From Blastocatellia bacterium (GTDB lineage Bacteria; Acidobacteriota; Blastocatellia; UBA7656): DNA of 6,439 bases. The notes beneath the pieces are model-generated. The model saw only the letters and a program-made list of their open reading frames with translations, did no database searches and was not told the origin of the DNA. Position numbers and translations under genes: made by a program. The stretch lies in the NCBI GenBank assembly GCA_022615215.1, contig JAKEHD010000786.1, positions 1 through 6,439 of the forward strand. Direction: 5' to 3'. Position 1 is the first letter of the stretch. Every line of letters starts with the position of its first letter. Shown here one piece after another: positions 5,509 to 6,439 of this stretch.

Positions 5509-6338
5509 CACGCATCACTTATCAGTTCGTGAATGGCTTTGAGCTTTTCGAGCAATGGCTCAAGCCTTTCGAGCGGCAGACTATTCGGCCCGTCGGATTT
5601 GGCTTCCGCAGGGTTATCATGCACTTCCATGAACACGCCGTCGACTCCGCAGGCCACGCCCGCGCGCGCCATATATTCAATGAACTCGGAATCGCCGCCG
5701 CTGCTCGCGCCAAGCCCTCCCGGCCGCTGAAGGCTGTGCGTCACATCATAAACTACCGGGTATCCGAACCGTCTCATTATGGGCAGTCCGCGAAAATCGA
5801 CCACGAGGTTGTTATAGCCGAAGCTCGTGCCGCGCTCGGTGACTATCACCTGATGATTGCCCTGCGAGGTCGCCTTCTCGATGGCATTCTTTATATCGTG
5901 CGGCGCGAGGAACTGCCCTTTCTTAATATTGACGGCCCTGCCCGAACGGGCGACTTCCACGATAAGGTCTGTCTGTCGGCAAAGGAAAGCCGGTATCTGA
6001 AGCACGTCTGCGACCTCTGCGGCGGCTTGCACCTGCGAGACTTCGTGAACGTCCGTAAGCACGGGTAAACCCGTTTCGCTCCGCACACGTCCGAGTATGC
6101 GAAGGCCCTCTTCTATGCCAAGCCCGCGATGCGAATGCGCGGACGTGCGATTCGCTTTGTCATAAGACGATTTGTATATGTAAGGAATGTTCAGACGGCT
6201 GGTTATCGCGCTAATGGAGGAGGCCATCTTGAGCGCGTGCGATTCGCTTTCGACGAGGCAGGGACCGGCGATCAGAAAGAGGCCGCCGCCACCTACCTCG
6301 ACGTTACCGACTTTGAAGGGTTTTATCGCAACCGACAT
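5508..6338 (-). CDS. kdsA: 3-deoxy-8-phosphooctulonate (KDO-8-phosphate) synthase, class II metal-dependent
   Basis: The 276-residue cytosolic enzyme condenses phosphoenolpyruvate with arabinose 5-phosphate to give KDO-8-phosphate, the precursor of the inner-core sugar of lipopolysaccharide. Family signatures are I23-A-G-P-C27-L-V-E30, K56-S-S-Y-D-K61-A-N-R-T, D198-V-T-H201-S-L-Q and the P206-G-G-L-G loop. The enzyme is of the metal-dependent class: C27 occupies the place where E. coli-type enzymes have Asn. C27, H201, E238 and D249 match the Aquifex metal ligands as I recall them (Cys11, His185, Glu222, Asp233) with one constant offset of 16. Length is normal and no active-site change is seen. 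The ATG at 6338 is the only plausible start, yet it has no Shine-Dalgarno. A pyrG gene often precedes kdsA in bacteria, but that side is outside the window. The M1-like gene follows after 108 bp. Confidence 0.97.
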   Translation of the reverse strand: MSVAIKPFKVGNVEVGGGGLFLIAGPCLVESESHALKMASSISAITSRLNIPYIYKSSYDKANRTSAHSHRGLGIEEGLRILGRVRSETGLPVLTDVHEVSQVQAAAEVADVLQIPAFLCRQTDLIVEVARSGRAVNIKKGQFLAPHDIKNAIEKATSQGNHQVIVTERGTSFGYNNLVVDFRGLPIMRRFGYPVVYDVTHSLQRPGGLGASSGGDSEFIEYMARAGVACGVDGVFMEVHDNPAEAKSDGPNSLPLERLEPLLEKLKAIHELISDA

Positions 6339-6349
6339 AACGAAAGCAT

Positions 6350-6355
6350 ATTCTA
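6350..6355 (-). promoter_or_regulatory. Possible kdsA -10 element very close to the start codon
   Basis: TAGAAT on the minus strand matches the -10 consensus at 5 of 6 positions (an overlapping TATAGA lies at 6357-6352). Only 11 nt separate it from the ATG at 6338, so a transcript from it would have a leader of about 5 nt. This would fit the missing Shine-Dalgarno. The -35 region is poor (TTTCAA or TTCAAT at 18 or 17 nt), so this is weak. Confidence 0.25.
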
Positions 6356-6395
6356 TACTGCGCGCGGGGCAAATTGAAAGTTTTCCTGGGAGCGC

Positions 6396-6416
6396 AGAAA
6401 GATTTCTTTCTTCGGC
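6396..6416. repeat. Third copy of the 15/18-bp repeat, palindromic, upstream of kdsA
   Basis: AAGATTTCTTTCTTCGGC at 6399-6416 is identical to 1364-1381. Here the inverted core is longest: AGAAAGA (6396-6402), TT, TCTTTCT (6405-6411), a perfect 7-bp inverted repeat with a 2-nt centre. It begins 61 bp upstream of the kdsA start, against 59 bp for the copy before the serine hydrolase gene. It is followed by a small inverted repeat GGCA-TCC-TGCC (6414-6424). It may be an operator-like site or a dispersed intergenic repeat. Confidence 0.7.
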
Positions 6417-6439
6417 ATCCTGCCTGCAAGAGTTTCCGC

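Noticed and set aside
5418..6068. 216-codon open frame on the plus strand
   Set aside because: It lies opposite kdsA, which has full family motifs, and its translation shows no recognisable motif or ribosome-binding site. It is a shadow frame in GC-rich coding DNA.

Overview
This window carries six genes, all on the minus strand, and no convincing plus-strand gene or RNA gene. It looks like chromosome from a Gram-negative (diderm) bacterium. The evidence is a KDO-8-phosphate synthase for lipopolysaccharide and two proteins with Sec-type signal peptides. Composition is moderately GC-rich (about 55-65% in most genes by eye, with peaks near 78%). Short 7- and 8-bp tandem repeats lie between the genes. 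This style, together with the secreted peptidase-like and beta-lactamase-like proteins, suggests Acidobacteriota, perhaps Blastocatellia. That placement rests on general impression and is tentative.

In transcription order (right to left): kdsA (6338 to 5508), a metal-dependent (class II) KDO-8-phosphate synthase. Then a large secreted protein (5399 to 3021) with an M1-aminopeptidase-like body whose catalytic motifs are all replaced, followed by TPR-like helices and an NTF2-like tail. Next a DinB-like metal-binding protein (2904 to 2389). Then a tightly coupled pair, an 88-residue unknown protein (2275 to 2009) and a dCTP deaminase (2002 to 1430). Last is an exported serine hydrolase of the beta-lactamase class C / penicillin-binding-protein family (1305 to 121).

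The 88-residue gene and dcd form a clear operon: the gap is 6 bp and the dcd Shine-Dalgarno lies over the last codons of the upstream gene. The pair is visibly poorer in GC (about 40-47% in sampled lines) than its neighbours. kdsA and the M1-like gene are 108 bp apart and might be cotranscribed. The other genes are probably separate units.

The intergenic DNA is the least ordinary part. After three genes (the serine hydrolase, the M1-like gene and kdsA) a short tandem array (CAGCTAT, CATCCTT or GCTCCTCT) forms one arm of an imperfect inverted repeat. The one after the M1-like gene is followed by a T-rich tail and may be a terminator. Separately, an 18-bp sequence occurs about 60 bp upstream of both the serine hydrolase and kdsA starts. 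At the first site its 15-bp core is duplicated in tandem. I see no CRISPR array, insertion sequence, tRNA, rRNA or recognisable riboswitch.
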